Positions 44,675-54,636 of a DNA stretch of 64,000 nucleotides are shown in pieces. The stretch's first letter is position 1; every line of letters starts with the position of its first letter. The DNA is taken from positions 2,939,501 to 3,003,500 of the forward strand of contig CP157796.1 in the NCBI GenBank assembly GCA_040112665.1, in the 5' to 3' direction. The position numbers and the translations under genes are program-made. This stretch comes from Oceanicaulis sp. (GTDB taxonomy: Bacteria > Pseudomonadota > Alphaproteobacteria > Caulobacterales > Maricaulaceae). Below the pieces are notes generated by a model, which saw nothing but the letters and a program-made list of their open reading frames with translations, had not been told where the DNA came from and did no database searches.

Positions 44675-47600
44675 ATGGTCGAACGTCCCGAAGAAAAGCA
44701 GCACCGCGGCCTTCTGGCCTGGTGGGCGCGCAACTCGGTCGCCGCGAACCTTCTGATGGTCATCGCCTTCGTGGGCGGGATCGTCGGCTACAGCCAGCTG
44801 CAGCGCGAAACCTTCCCCTCAGGCTCTTTCCCGGGAGCCTCGGTGTCGGTGGCGTGGCCCGGCGCCTCGCCGCAGGAGGTCGAAGAGCAGATCATCCTCC
44901 GGATCGAGGAATCGCTGGGCGACCTGCAGGGCGTCGAAAACCTCACCTCGACGGCCGCGGAGGGCCGCGGCTGGGTAAATATCGAGGGCCGTCGCGATCA
45001 GGAGATCGGCGCGTTCATCGACGAGATCAAACTGCGCGTGGATTCCATCAACAACCTGCCGCGCGACGCTTTCCGTCCGGTGGTCAGCCGCTGGCAGAGC
45101 GAGCAGCAGACCTACATGATGGCGGTCCACGGCGAGATCGATCGCCGCGAACTCCAGCGCATCGCCGAGGAAATCCGCGACGACATCGCCGCGACCGTGC
45201 CCGAGGCGTCGCTGGTCAACACGATGTCGCGCCTCAATGAAGAGGTCGCGATCGAGGTCAGCGAAGAGGCGCTGCGTCGTTACGGGTTGACCTTCAACGA
45301 GGTCGCCCAGGCGATCCGGGCGAGCTCGCTGAACACCTCGGCGGGCAGCGTACGCACCGCCCAGGGCACCGTGGCGATCACCTCGCGCCAGCTCGCCGAT
45401 ACGGCCGAGGACTTCGAGCAGATCATCATCCGTCAGACTCCCGGCGGCGGCGTGATCCGCGTCGGCGACATTGCGACCGTGACCGACGGCCTGATGGACA
45501 TCGATTTCGAAGGTACGTTCAACGGCGAGACCATGGTGCTGATCGACATCCGCACCACCGGCGACGTCGACGTGGTCACCCTCGCCGAGCAGATGGAACG
45601 CTTCGTCGAGGAAAAGCGCGCAGAGCTGCCGCCCAGCGTGACGATCTCGCCCTGGTTCGACATGAGCGAGCTTTACGAGTCGCGCATGAACACCATCGCG
45701 AACTCGGCCTGGCTGGGCCTGCTGCTGGTGCTGATCACGCTGGTGCTGTTCCTGCGGCCCATCGTGGCGTTCTGGGTGACCATCGGCATCGCGACCGCGT
45801 TCGCAGGCGGCATGATGCTGCTGCCGATGTTCGGCGTGACGCTGAACATGCTCTCGCTGTTCGCCTTCCTGATCGTCATCGGGGTGGTCGTGGACGACGC
45901 GATCATCGTGGGCGAGAACATCCATAACCGCGTCGAGCGCGGCGAGCGCGGCATGACCGCTGCGGTCGTGGGCGTGCAGATGGTCGCCAAGCCGGTCGTC
46001 TTCGCGGTCATCACCACCATGATGGCGTTCGCGCCCTGGATGCTGCTGACCGGTCCGGAGGTTCAGTTCACCAGCCAGATCTCCATCGTGGTGATCTGCG
46101 CGCTGACCTTCTCGCTGATCGAGGCGCTGTTCATCCTGCCCGCGCACCTGGCGCATCTGGGTCCGCAGAAAACCACGGGCTTCTTCGGTCCGCTGATCAA
46201 GCTGCAGGCCGGCATCGCCGACGCGCTCGTCACCTTCGCGCGGCGTGTCTACGCCCCGGCGCTGGCTGTGGCCATCAAGTTCCGCTACGCCACGGTGGCG
46301 CTGTTCGTGATGCTGTTCGCGCTCTCGATCGTGCTGATGCAGACCGGCCGCGTGCCGTTCTCCTTCATGCCCGAAGTCGAGAACGAGCTGGTGCAGGTCA
46401 ACATCGCCCTGCCCGAAGGCACGCCGTTCTCACGCCTCGACCAGGTGCGCGTCCAGCTGGAGGACGCCCAGGTCGAGACCGACCGGATCTACGCCGAGCG
46501 CTATGACGGCTTCGACATGCTCCGCGGCGCGGCGACGATCACGTCGGGCAACTCGGTGCGCGCCTGGGTGCAGGTCGCCCCGCCAGAGGACCGGCCTGAA
46601 CCCATCCCGATGGCCGACATCACTCAGGTGCTTCGCGACGCCGTCGGCCCGGTGCCCGACGCCGAGGAGATCACGTTCAACTTCTCGATCAACGAGAACC
46701 AGACCGGCATGCGCTTCGCGCTGAACCATCCTGATCTGGACGTGCTCCGCGCGGCTTCGGAAGACCTGAAGACCCAGCTGCGCTCCTATGCGGCGACCTA
46801 TGACGTGGTCGACAATCTTCAGGCCAGCGCCCAGGAGATGCGCTTCACCCTGCGTCCTGACGCTCAGGCGCTGGGGCTGACCCTGGCCGACGTGACCGCC
46901 CAGGTGCGCCAGGCCTTCTACGGCATCGAGGTGCAGCGCCTGCCCCGCGGCGGCGAGGACGTCCGCGTGATGGTCCGCTATCCCCGGGAGCTGCGCGACA
47001 GCCTGGATGCGGTGCGCAATCTCAGGATCCGCACGAACGACGGCCGCGAAATCCCGCTCTCGGCGGTGGCCGACGTGGAGTTCGCACCGGGCATCAACCG
47101 GATCAACCGCCGCGAACGCCAGCGCACTGTGACGGTCTCCACCGAGCTGTCCGACATGGAAGCGGCCGGCGAGATCCGCCGCGATCTCCGGGAGAACTTC
47201 TTCCCCGAGCTCGAGGCGCGCTATCCGGGCCTGAGCGAGGGCGAGATCGGCGAAGCGGAGAACCAGGCCGAGTTCATGGCCGAGCTGCAGACCCTGCAGA
47301 TCCTGATGCTGGGTTCGATGTACGTGCTGCTGGCGATCGCCTTCCGCTCGTACTGGCAGCCGCTGCTGATCATGACCGCGATCCCGTTTGCCTTCGCCGG
47401 CGCGGTGTTCGGACACCTGATCTTCGGCGTACCCCTGGCGATGTTCTCCTTCTTCGGGGTGGGCGCGGCCGCCGGGGTTGTCGTGAACGACAACCTGGTC
47501 CTCGTGGACTTCGTGAACCGGCTCCGCGAACGCGGCGTCGGCGCCTTCCAGTCGTTGATCGACGCGGGCGTGCAGCGCTTCCGTCCGATCCTCCTGACCA

Positions 47601-47947
47601 CGGTGACCACGTTCCTCGGGATCATGCCGATGCTGTTCGAACGCTCCACCCAGGCGCAGTTCCTCAAGCCGATGGTGGTGGCGCTGGGCTTCGCGGTGGT
47701 GTTCGCCCTGTTCCTGACGCTGTTCCTGGTCCCCTCGCTCTATGCGGTGGGCGTGGACATCAAGCGGATCGTCAAGGCGATGTGGACCGGCGAAGCGCAG
47801 CCGATGATCGGCTCGACCTATTCCGGCCATGAAAGCACCGGCGACGACGCGGTCGATGTCGGCCATGACGGAGAGACGGTCGAAAGCCGCCGCCGCGACC
47901 GCGAAACAAGGGGGCCGGACGGCGGCACGCCCGCGCCAGCCGAATGA
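44675..47947 (+). CDS. RND multidrug efflux pump (AcrB/HAE1-type inner-membrane transporter)
   Basis: This 1090-residue proton-driven pump exports hydrophobic or amphiphilic compounds. It has twelve predicted membrane helices in two halves and two large periplasmic loops. The proton-relay acidic pair lies in VVVDDAIIVGENIHNR, and the second half has GVVVNDNLVLVDFVNRL. The gap of 23 bases from the adaptor indicates one operon of three genes: duct, adaptor, pump. Substrate cannot be told from sequence. The C-terminal tail of about 60 residues is polar and longer than usual. Confidence 0.93.
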   Translation: MVERPEEKQHRGLLAWWARNSVAANLLMVIAFVGGIVGYSQLQRETFPSGSFPGASVSVAWPGASPQEVEEQIILRIEESLGDLQGVENLTSTAAEGRGWVNIEGRRDQEIGAFIDEIKLRVDSINNLPRDAFRPVVSRWQSEQQTYMMAVHGEIDRRELQRIAEEIRDDIAATVPEASLVNTMSRLNEEVAIEVSEEALRRYGLTFNEVAQAIRASSLNTSAGSVRTAQGTVAITSRQLADTAEDFEQIIIRQTPGGGVIRVGDIATVTDGLMDIDFEGTFNGETMVLIDIRTTGDVDVVTLAEQMERFVEEKRAELPPSVTISPWFDMSELYESRMNTIANSAWLGLLLVLITLVLFLRPIVAFWVTIGIATAFAGGMMLLPMFGVTLNMLSLFAFLIVIGVVVDDAIIVGENIHNRVERGERGMTAAVVGVQMVAKPVVFAVITTMMAFAPWMLLTGPEVQFTSQISIVVICALTFSLIEALFILPAHLAHLGPQKTTGFFGPLIKLQAGIADALVTFARRVYAPALAVAIKFRYATVALFVMLFALSIVLMQTGRVPFSFMPEVENELVQVNIALPEGTPFSRLDQVRVQLEDAQVETDRIYAERYDGFDMLRGAATITSGNSVRAWVQVAPPEDRPEPIPMADITQVLRDAVGPVPDAEEITFNFSINENQTGMRFALNHPDLDVLRAASEDLKTQLRSYAATYDVVDNLQASAQEMRFTLRPDAQALGLTLADVTAQVRQAFYGIEVQRLPRGGEDVRVMVRYPRELRDSLDAVRNLRIRTNDGREIPLSAVADVEFAPGINRINRRERQRTVTVSTELSDMEAAGEIRRDLRENFFPELEARYPGLSEGEIGEAENQAEFMAELQTLQILMLGSMYVLLAIAFRSYWQPLLIMTAIPFAFAGAVFGHLIFGVPLAMFSFFGVGAAAGVVVNDNLVLVDFVNRLRERGVGAFQSLIDAGVQRFRPILLTTVTTFLGIMPMLFERSTQAQFLKPMVVALGFAVVFALFLTLFLVPSLYAVGVDIKRIVKAMWTGEAQPMIGSTYSGHESTGDDAVDVGHDGETVESRRRDRETRGPDGGTPAPAE

Positions 47948-48039
47948 CTGGGCGCCCGGCTTACCGCATTGTAAGTTGAACTCGCGCGGCGGGCCGGTCA
48001 CGGTCCGCCGCAAATTTTTCATACGATCGGGGAAACTCC

Positions 48040-50118
48040 ATGAAACGCCTCCTTCTTCTCGCCGCGTCTGCGGCGGCCATCGCCGCGTGTACGCCGGCGG
48101 ACACCACGAACGATCCGGCCGAAACCGTCTCGCCGGCCGAGAGCGCCTCGGAAGTCGCCGCGCCGCGCTTCGGCTCGTTCGGCTTCGAAGTCGCCGGCAT
48201 GGACCGTGCGGTGCACCCAGGCAACGATTTCGACCGCTTCGCCAACGGCGCCTGGCTGGACGCCACCGAGATCCCGTCCGACCGCTCGCGCTACGGCATG
48301 TTCGACATGCTGAGCCTTGAGAACGAGGAGCGCATCGCCGCGATCATCGAGGACGCCTCCGCCGGCCGCGCCGGCGAAGGCCGCACCGCGGAGATGATCG
48401 GCACGCTCTACGCCAGCTGGATGGACGCCGACGCGATCGAGGCCGCCGGCCTCGAACCCGCCGCGCCCTTCCTGGCTGAAATCGCCGCGATCGAAACCCA
48501 TGACGACGCCGCGGCGCTGTTCGCCACGGTGCATCATCACAGCCCGTACGGCTTCTTCGTCTGGGCCGACCCCTCGAACCCCGAGCAGAACGCCCTGCGC
48601 ATGAGCCAGGGCGGCCTGGGGATGGGCGAGCGCAGCTATTATCTCGACGAGGGCGAGCGCTTCGCCGAGTACCGCGCGGCCTATCTCGAATACATCCGGA
48701 CGATCTTCGACCTCGCGGGTCTCGATTTCGGCGACAGCGCGGCTGAGGACATCCTCGCGCTGGAAACCCGGATCGCCGAAGCCCACTGGACCCGCGAGCG
48801 CTCGCGCCAGATCACCGAGACCTACAACGTGATGAGCGTGGCTGAACTCGACGCGCTCGCCCCGGCCCTGAAGCTGGCCGACGGCATGGCCGCTCTGGGG
48901 CTCGACGTCGAACAGCTCATCGTCGCCCAGCCCAGCGCGATCGAAGGCACGGCGGAAGCCTTCGCCGGGACCGACATCGAGACGATCAAGGCCTGGATGG
49001 CGCTGCACTTCATTTCGAACCGTGCGAGCTGGCTGCCCGCCGCCTTCGACGAGGCGAGCTTCGACTTCTTCAGCCGCACCCTGCGCGGCCAGGCCGAGCA
49101 GCGTTCGCGCGACCGCCGCGGCGTACAGCTCGTCAACGGCGCGCTCGGGGACGCGATCGGCCAGATCTATCTCGACCGGCACTTCCCGCCGAGCTCGAAA
49201 GATCAGATGGACGAGCTGGTGCAGACCACCCTCACCTCGTTCCGCGGCCGGCTCGAACAGCTGGACTGGATGGACCAGGAGACCCGCGAGCAGGCGCTCC
49301 TGAAACTCTCCACCTTCGAGCCGCGCATCGGGGTGCCGGAAGTCTTCGAGACCTATGAGGGTCTCGACCTCTCTGCGGACAGCTATTTCGCCAAGCGTCT
49401 GGCGATGTCCGAATGGCAGTGGGCCGAGCAGCTCGAAGATCTCGGCGAGCCGGTCGATCCGCGCGAGTGGGGCCTGCCCACCCAGATCGTGAACGCGTTC
49501 TACAGCCCGCTGCAGAACCAGATCACCTTCCCCGCCGGCATCCTGCAGGCGCCCTTCTTCGACCCGGCCGCCGACCCGGCGATCAATTTCGGCGCCATCG
49601 GCGGCGTGATCGGTCACGAGATCGGCCACGGCTTCGACGATCAGGGCCGCCGCTACGACGAAAGCGGCCGGCTGCGCGACTGGTGGAGCGAGGAGACCAA
49701 CGCCCGCTTCGAGGAACGCGCCGCGACCCTGGGCGCCCAGTACGACGAGTTCTGCCCGTTCGACGATCTGTGCGTGAACGGCCGCCTGGCCATGGGCGAG
49801 AATATCGGCGATCTGGGCGGGCTTCAGATGGCCTACACCGCCTGGCGCGAGTACGTGGACACCCACTATGGCGGCGAAGCCCCGGTCATCGACGGCTTCA
49901 CCGGCGACCAGCGCTTCTTCCTGGCCTGGGCCCAGGTCTGGCGTGCCAAATACACCGAGGACGCGCTGCGCTCGCAGCTGGTGAACGGCCCGCACTCCCC
50001 GCCCCGGTACCGGATCAACGGCGTGGTGCGCAATCTGGACGCCTGGTACGACGCGTTCGGCATCACTGAAGAGCACGAGCTCTACCTGCCGCCCGAACAG
50101 CGCGTGCGCATCTGGTAG
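48040..50118 (+). CDS. M13-family metallopeptidase (neprilysin/PepO type), lipoprotein
   Basis: This 692-residue zinc peptidase cleaves peptides in the envelope or outside the cell. It has a lipoprotein signal (MKRLLLLAASAAAIAACTPAD), the N-terminal M13 domain beginning DRAVHPGNDFDRFANGAW, and the catalytic domain with the zinc site H526-E527-x2-H530 (VIGHEIGHGFDDQGRRYDE) and the third ligand E587 in GENIGDLGGL. The C-terminal RVRIW fits the family's conserved ending. A strong terminator follows 25 bases after the stop. Confidence 0.93.
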   Translation: MKRLLLLAASAAAIAACTPADTTNDPAETVSPAESASEVAAPRFGSFGFEVAGMDRAVHPGNDFDRFANGAWLDATEIPSDRSRYGMFDMLSLENEERIAAIIEDASAGRAGEGRTAEMIGTLYASWMDADAIEAAGLEPAAPFLAEIAAIETHDDAAALFATVHHHSPYGFFVWADPSNPEQNALRMSQGGLGMGERSYYLDEGERFAEYRAAYLEYIRTIFDLAGLDFGDSAAEDILALETRIAEAHWTRERSRQITETYNVMSVAELDALAPALKLADGMAALGLDVEQLIVAQPSAIEGTAEAFAGTDIETIKAWMALHFISNRASWLPAAFDEASFDFFSRTLRGQAEQRSRDRRGVQLVNGALGDAIGQIYLDRHFPPSSKDQMDELVQTTLTSFRGRLEQLDWMDQETREQALLKLSTFEPRIGVPEVFETYEGLDLSADSYFAKRLAMSEWQWAEQLEDLGEPVDPREWGLPTQIVNAFYSPLQNQITFPAGILQAPFFDPAADPAINFGAIGGVIGHEIGHGFDDQGRRYDESGRLRDWWSEETNARFEERAATLGAQYDEFCPFDDLCVNGRLAMGENIGDLGGLQMAYTAWREYVDTHYGGEAPVIDGFTGDQRFFLAWAQVWRAKYTEDALRSQLVNGPHSPPRYRINGVVRNLDAWYDAFGITEEHELYLPPEQRVRIW

Positions 50119-50143
50119 GCTTCGCTCACCGGCTGAAATGAAG

Positions 50144-50178
50144 AGCCCGGCGCGGGAGACCGCGCCGGGCTTTTTCTT
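50144..50178 (+). terminator. Rho-independent terminator after the M13 peptidase gene
   Basis: A perfect 12-bp GC-rich stem (50144-50155 with 50160-50171) closes a GAGA loop and is followed by TTTTCTT. It separates the peptidase gene from the convergent substrate-binding protein gene. Confidence 0.9.
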
Positions 50179-50203
50179 GTTCACCGAGCTCGGCTCAGAG
50201 CGG

Positions 50204-51808
50204 TCAGCCCTCGCTCAGGCAAAGCAGATAGGTCGGCGTGTACTCGATCGCCCCGCCGATCCAGCCCTCGATGCGGGGATGGACGATCCAGGCGCGCTGG
50301 GGGCTGAAGAACGGGGTGACGGCGAAATCGTCAAGGGCGATCTGTTCGGCCTGGCGGAGCAACTCCGCGCGGGCTGCGGGGTCCTGTTCGGCGCGCGCGG
50401 CCAGCAACAGCCGCTCGGTTTCGGGATCGCTCCAGCGTGTGAAGTTCCCCGTCGCGCCGTCCCGGATCGGATCGAGCATGTAGGAGGTGTCGCGGATAAC
50501 CGCGACCCAGCCGCCCAGCGCGACTTCGAACTCGCCCGCCGCGAGATTCTGGTAATGCACCGCCGCTTCGCTGCCGAAGATCTCTACCTGCACCCAGTCG
50601 GCCAGCGAGTTCCACTCGTTCTGAAGCGCCGGCGCGGTGAGGGTTCCGTTGCCGCCCGAGGGATAGGCGAACTCGAACCGAAGCGGATTGTCCGGTCCGA
50701 AGCCCGCCTCCTCGAGCAGCGCAACAGCGCGGGCGCGGCGCTCTTCCAGAGGCTCGTCAGCCCAGCGCACCCGGGCAGGCGGATAGGGCGCGGTCAGCTC
50801 GGGCGGCGCCAGGCTGTTTGCGACGGTGAGGCCGGAGGCGACCACCTCCTCGAAAACGAACGAGCGGTCCACAGAAATCCCGAGCGCTTCGCGCACGCGA
50901 GCGTCGTTGAAGGGCGCGGCCTGGGTGTTGGGCTGCAGGAAGAACACCGCCGGCGGGCTCACGCGTCTGAGATGGCCGGGCAGTTCTTCCTCGACGCGCG
51001 CTATCGTGGCCGCCGGCACCGCGGCGGCGATGTCGAGCTCTCCGGCGCGGGCCATGCGCGCGGCAGTCTCGGGCGCGGTGATCGGGAAGTTGAACACTTC
51101 GTCGAAACAGGTGCTGGCGTCGTCGAAGAAGAGCGGATTGCGCTCCAGCACGGTCTGGCGGTCCAGGATGCGTTCGACCAGCGTGTAAGCGCCGTTGACG
51201 ACGATGTTGTCCGGATCGGTCCAGGCGTCGCCATGCGCCTCGATGACGTGGCGGGGCACCACCGCGCCGCGGCTGTCGGCGAGAAGATCGGGCAGGAAGG
51301 GCATCGGGTGGATCAGCTCGATCACCACTGTGCTCGCATCCGGCGCGCTCACGCCCAGCTGATCGGGCGCCAGATCGCCGCGCAGGATCGCCTCAGCGTT
51401 CACCACCGGGGCGAACACGTCGACATAGGCCGCCGCCGTGGCCGGATCGACCGCGCGGCGCAGGCTGTAGACGACGTCCTCGGACGTGATCGCCTGACCG
51501 TCCGACCAGACCGCCTCGCGCATCTGGAATGTCCAGGTCAGCCCGTCCTCGGAGACCTCCCAGCTTTCAGCCAGACCCGGCGCGGGCTCTCCATCGGGCC
51601 CCAGCCGCAACAGGCCCACGAACAGGTCGCCGGTGATCGGCTGCGTCCATGACCCGTTCGCCTGGTGGGGATCGACGGTGTTCAGCTCCGGCCCGTCGTT
51701 TCGATAGAGCACGCCGCTTTCAAGGCGCTCGAGCTGGCCGCCGGTCGAGCTCTCCCCGCAGGCGGTGAGCGCCGATGCGGCGAGCAGAAGACAGATATGG
51801 CGTTTCAT
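50204..51808 (-). CDS. ABC transporter substrate-binding lipoprotein, family 5 (second copy)
   Basis: This 534-residue OppA/DppA-type peptide-binding protein has a lipoprotein signal (MKRHICLLLAASALTAC). Family motifs include LNTVDPHQANGSW, GDLFVGLLRLGPDGEPAPGLAESWE and WTFQMREAVWSDGQAITSEDVV in pieces. No permease or ATPase genes are near it. It is related to the protein at 7748-9301 by family only; the two differ in signal type and sequence, so recent duplication is unlikely. The ligand is unknown. Confidence 0.88.
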   Translation of the reverse strand: MKRHICLLLAASALTACGESSTGGQLERLESGVLYRNDGPELNTVDPHQANGSWTQPITGDLFVGLLRLGPDGEPAPGLAESWEVSEDGLTWTFQMREAVWSDGQAITSEDVVYSLRRAVDPATAAAYVDVFAPVVNAEAILRGDLAPDQLGVSAPDASTVVIELIHPMPFLPDLLADSRGAVVPRHVIEAHGDAWTDPDNIVVNGAYTLVERILDRQTVLERNPLFFDDASTCFDEVFNFPITAPETAARMARAGELDIAAAVPAATIARVEEELPGHLRRVSPPAVFFLQPNTQAAPFNDARVREALGISVDRSFVFEEVVASGLTVANSLAPPELTAPYPPARVRWADEPLEERRARAVALLEEAGFGPDNPLRFEFAYPSGGNGTLTAPALQNEWNSLADWVQVEIFGSEAAVHYQNLAAGEFEVALGGWVAVIRDTSYMLDPIRDGATGNFTRWSDPETERLLLAARAEQDPAARAELLRQAEQIALDDFAVTPFFSPQRAWIVHPRIEGWIGGAIEYTPTYLLCLSEG

Positions 51809-51877
51809 GAAGAGCCCCTGTTTACAGGCGGATCAGCCTAGGGAGCCGGCGCGAGCCGTCAACGAAATCCGGGCGCC

Positions 51878-52843
51878 CTACGGCCCGCCGCCGCCGTCGG
51901 CCGTGCTTCTGGCGGTGTACACGCCTGAGAACACGGCCGCATGGCGCGCGAAATCGTCCGCGCCCTCCGCCGCCTGACGGTAAACCAGATGGGCCAGCAG
52001 AAGCCGGTCCTGCTTGTCGGACTGCGCCCTGCGCCCGAGCTTTTCTGCGATCCCGGCGATCATGGCGAGCCCGTCAGGGTCGAGCCCGAGCGCAGCCCAC
52101 TCGGCGAGCCGGTCGGCCTTGAGCGCGTTCAGGGCGCGATGGTCCTTTCGCGCTGCGTCGAGCGCCTGGTAGCGGCCGAGCACGCCCTCTGGATCGAGAT
52201 CGAGCGCGGCGCAGATCTGACCGCCGGCCTTGCGCGCCTTGCCGGGCGCGCCGCCTTTCTCAAACGCCGCTTCGGCGCGGGCGGCAGCATCGCCGTACGC
52301 TTCAAGCCCTCCGGGCGCGCTCGCGCGCCGGGTGAGGTAAAGCGCGGCGGCGTCTTCGATCGCGCGGCCTGACGCCCTCATCTCAGCGAAGACCGCCTTG
52401 CCCGTCGCCTCGGCGCGGGCGGGATCGACGCCGCACAGCGTCATCGCCAGCGCGATGTCGTCCGTCGAGGGCCCGGCCAGCGTGATCTCGCGGTAGTGCT
52501 CGATATCCAGCCCGCATCCCAGCGAAATCGCGCCGCCGGTCCACACCGCGCGAGAGGGAACGAAGGCCAGCAGGTCGATCAGCCATTTGCGCCGCCCCAG
52601 CCATCCGCGGCGGGCCAGCGACGCCTTCTGCAGAGCGACGATCTCGTCCTGCCGCTCGAGCACCTTGCGGGCGACGAGGTGAGGCGCGCCATCAAGCCGC
52701 ATGGCGGCCGCCGCGACGAACCAGTCATAGGGCTTGCCCGGCTTGCGGCCCGGCAGCAAACCCGGCCCGCGCGTCGTCGGCTCAGCCTCGGCCAGCGCCT
52801 CGCGCACCGCTTCGAGCCGGCTCAGCGCATTGTCGATATTCAA
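51878..52843 (-). CDS. Hypothetical protein, mostly helical
   Basis: I do not recognise this 321-residue protein. It has no signal peptide and no membrane segment. It is mostly helical (MNIDNALSRLEAVREALAE; DDEIVALQ-like repeats; DRLLLAHLVYRQAAEGADD), with several repeated Asp/Arg-rich turns such as GVDPARAEATGKAVFAEM and a Gly-rich C terminus. No catalytic motif is visible. It is a probable single gene between the substrate-binding protein and the alkaline phosphatase genes, divergent from the latter by 168 bases, in which I see no clear site. Confidence 0.7.
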   Translation of the reverse strand: MNIDNALSRLEAVREALAEAEPTTRGPGLLPGRKPGKPYDWFVAAAAMRLDGAPHLVARKVLERQDEIVALQKASLARRGWLGRRKWLIDLLAFVPSRAVWTGGAISLGCGLDIEHYREITLAGPSTDDIALAMTLCGVDPARAEATGKAVFAEMRASGRAIEDAAALYLTRRASAPGGLEAYGDAAARAEAAFEKGGAPGKARKAGGQICAALDLDPEGVLGRYQALDAARKDHRALNALKADRLAEWAALGLDPDGLAMIAGIAEKLGRRAQSDKQDRLLLAHLVYRQAAEGADDFARHAAVFSGVYTARSTADGGGGP

Positions 52844-53011
52844 GTTTCTCTCCCCTGGGTCATGCCCCTATGCAGGACCCAAGGGGTAGCAGCCCTGTCC
52901 GCGCATGGCCAATCAGGGGCGGCCCCTGTCCGGCCCTCATGCCGCAGCGCCGGATGATTGAACCGTCACGCCGGCGCGCTAGAACCGGGGCTGAGCAGCT
53001 GGAGCCTCGCC

Positions 53012-54574
53012 ATGACCTTTCGCGCCCTTCTCGCCGCCGCTTCGGGCCTGTCTCTCGCGGCCTGCGCCAACATGGCCTCGCTGGGCGGCGCTCCGTCCGG
53101 CGCCCCTGAAGCGCGCAACGCCGCGCCTGCGCCGGCGGCGGTCTACACCCCGGCTGATCATGACGGGCCCGGCGCGGACTGGCGCGCGGTCGCGGATGCG
53201 GAACTGGCCGACCGGCTGAACCGGCCGCAGCGCGAGGGCCGGGCGAAGAACGTCATCCTGTTCGTGGCCGACGGGCTGAGCGTTGGAACGATCACCGCGG
53301 CGCGCATTCTGGACGGCCAGCTGCGCGGGGAGACAGGCGAAGAGAACTACCTGCCCTTCGAGCGATGGGGCCATACCGCGCTCATCAAGACCTATAACGA
53401 GAACGCCCAGGTGCCTGACAGCGCGGGCACTGCGAGCGCGCTGCACACCGGGGTCAAGACCCATGTCGGCGCGATCAGCGTCTACGCCCGCGACGGCGTG
53501 GAGGCCTGCCGCCCTGGCCATCCCGTGCCCGCCACAATCCTTGAACGCGCAGAGGACCGGGGCATGGCAACCGGCCTGGTCGCCACCGCGCGGCTGACCC
53601 ACGCCACGCCCGCGACCGCCTATGCCCATCTGACCAGCCGGAACTGGGAAGTCGACGCGGTCTTGCCGCCTGAAGCGGTCGCCGCAGGCTGCCGCGACCT
53701 CGCCCGCCAGCTCATCGAGTTCGACCGCGGCGACGGCATCGAGCTGGCGCTCGGCGGCGGACGGGCGGCCTTCCTGACCAGCGATCAGGGCGGCCAGCGC
53801 ACCGACGGCCGCGACCTGACCGCCGAATTCGCCGCGCGCGGCGATTACGTGGCCGATCTTTCAGGCTTCCGCGCGCTCGATCCGGCGAGCGAGCGCCCCG
53901 TGCTGGGCCTGTTCGCACCCTCCCACCTCGCCTATGCCCATGACCGCGATCCGGAGGCGGAACCCTCGCTCGAGGAGATGACCGCTTTCGCCATCGACAA
54001 GCTCAGCCGCGACGAAGACGGGTTCTATCTGCTGGTCGAGGCTGGCCGGGTCGATCACGCCCATCACGGCACGAACGCGCATCGCGCGCTGACCGACGCG
54101 CTAGCTTTCGCGCAAGCCGTCGAGCGCGCCGCGGCGATGACCGATCCTGACGAGACGCTGATCATCGTCACCGCCGACCACGGCCATGTGTTCACGATCG
54201 CGGGCTATCCCAGGCGCGGCAATCCGATCCTGGGGCTGGTGCATCCCCCCGCCCCCGATCTCAGCGACAGCCCGACCCCGCCCTCGCCGGCCCAGGACGG
54301 CCGGCCCTACACCACGCTGGGCTATTACACCGGTCCGGTGCGCCGGCCCGTGGACGGTGACTCGCTCACCCAGGATCAGGTGCTCGATCCGGACTATCGC
54401 CAGCAGGCCGCCGTGCCGATGGGCAGCGAGACCCATTCGGGCGAGGACGTCGCCGCGTTCGCGCGCGGCCCCTGGGCGCATCTGGTCGACGGGGTGATGG
54501 AGCAGCACACGCTGAACCGGATCATGACCTGGGCGCTGGGTTGGGAAAGCGTTGACGAATTTCCTGAAGAATAA
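53012..54574 (+). CDS. Alkaline phosphatase (PhoA type), lipoprotein
   Basis: This 520-residue envelope phosphatase begins with a lipoprotein signal (LAAASGLSLAACANMA) from ATG 53012, which has GGAG upstream. The metal and active-site blocks are clear: NVILFVADGLSVGTITAAR (first metal Asp), DSAGTASALHTGVKT with the nucleophile Ser in the DSAxTAS pattern, VDHAHHGTNAHRA and VTADHGHVFT. It releases inorganic phosphate from organic esters. It could serve the Pho regulon at 34-41 kb, but I find no Pho box in the 168 bases upstream. Confidence 0.92.
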   Translation: MTFRALLAAASGLSLAACANMASLGGAPSGAPEARNAAPAPAAVYTPADHDGPGADWRAVADAELADRLNRPQREGRAKNVILFVADGLSVGTITAARILDGQLRGETGEENYLPFERWGHTALIKTYNENAQVPDSAGTASALHTGVKTHVGAISVYARDGVEACRPGHPVPATILERAEDRGMATGLVATARLTHATPATAYAHLTSRNWEVDAVLPPEAVAAGCRDLARQLIEFDRGDGIELALGGGRAAFLTSDQGGQRTDGRDLTAEFAARGDYVADLSGFRALDPASERPVLGLFAPSHLAYAHDRDPEAEPSLEEMTAFAIDKLSRDEDGFYLLVEAGRVDHAHHGTNAHRALTDALAFAQAVERAAAMTDPDETLIIVTADHGHVFTIAGYPRRGNPILGLVHPPAPDLSDSPTPPSPAQDGRPYTTLGYYTGPVRRPVDGDSLTQDQVLDPDYRQQAAVPMGSETHSGEDVAAFARGPWAHLVDGVMEQHTLNRIMTWALGWESVDEFPEE

Positions 54575-54636
54575 GGCCGCTTGACCGCTGCCCGGATCGA
54601 CCGGGCGCTTAGTATCGAGGCGACCGACAACCCGCG

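Noticed and set aside
46430..50184. Two long minus-strand open frames opposite the RND pump and the M13 peptidase
   Set aside because: They are the antisense frame of strongly biased GC3 codons; the plus-strand families are unmistakable.
52844..53011. Pho box in front of the alkaline phosphatase gene
   Set aside because: Isolated CTGTCCG words occur, but no second unit lies at 11-bp spacing, so PhoB control cannot be claimed from sequence.
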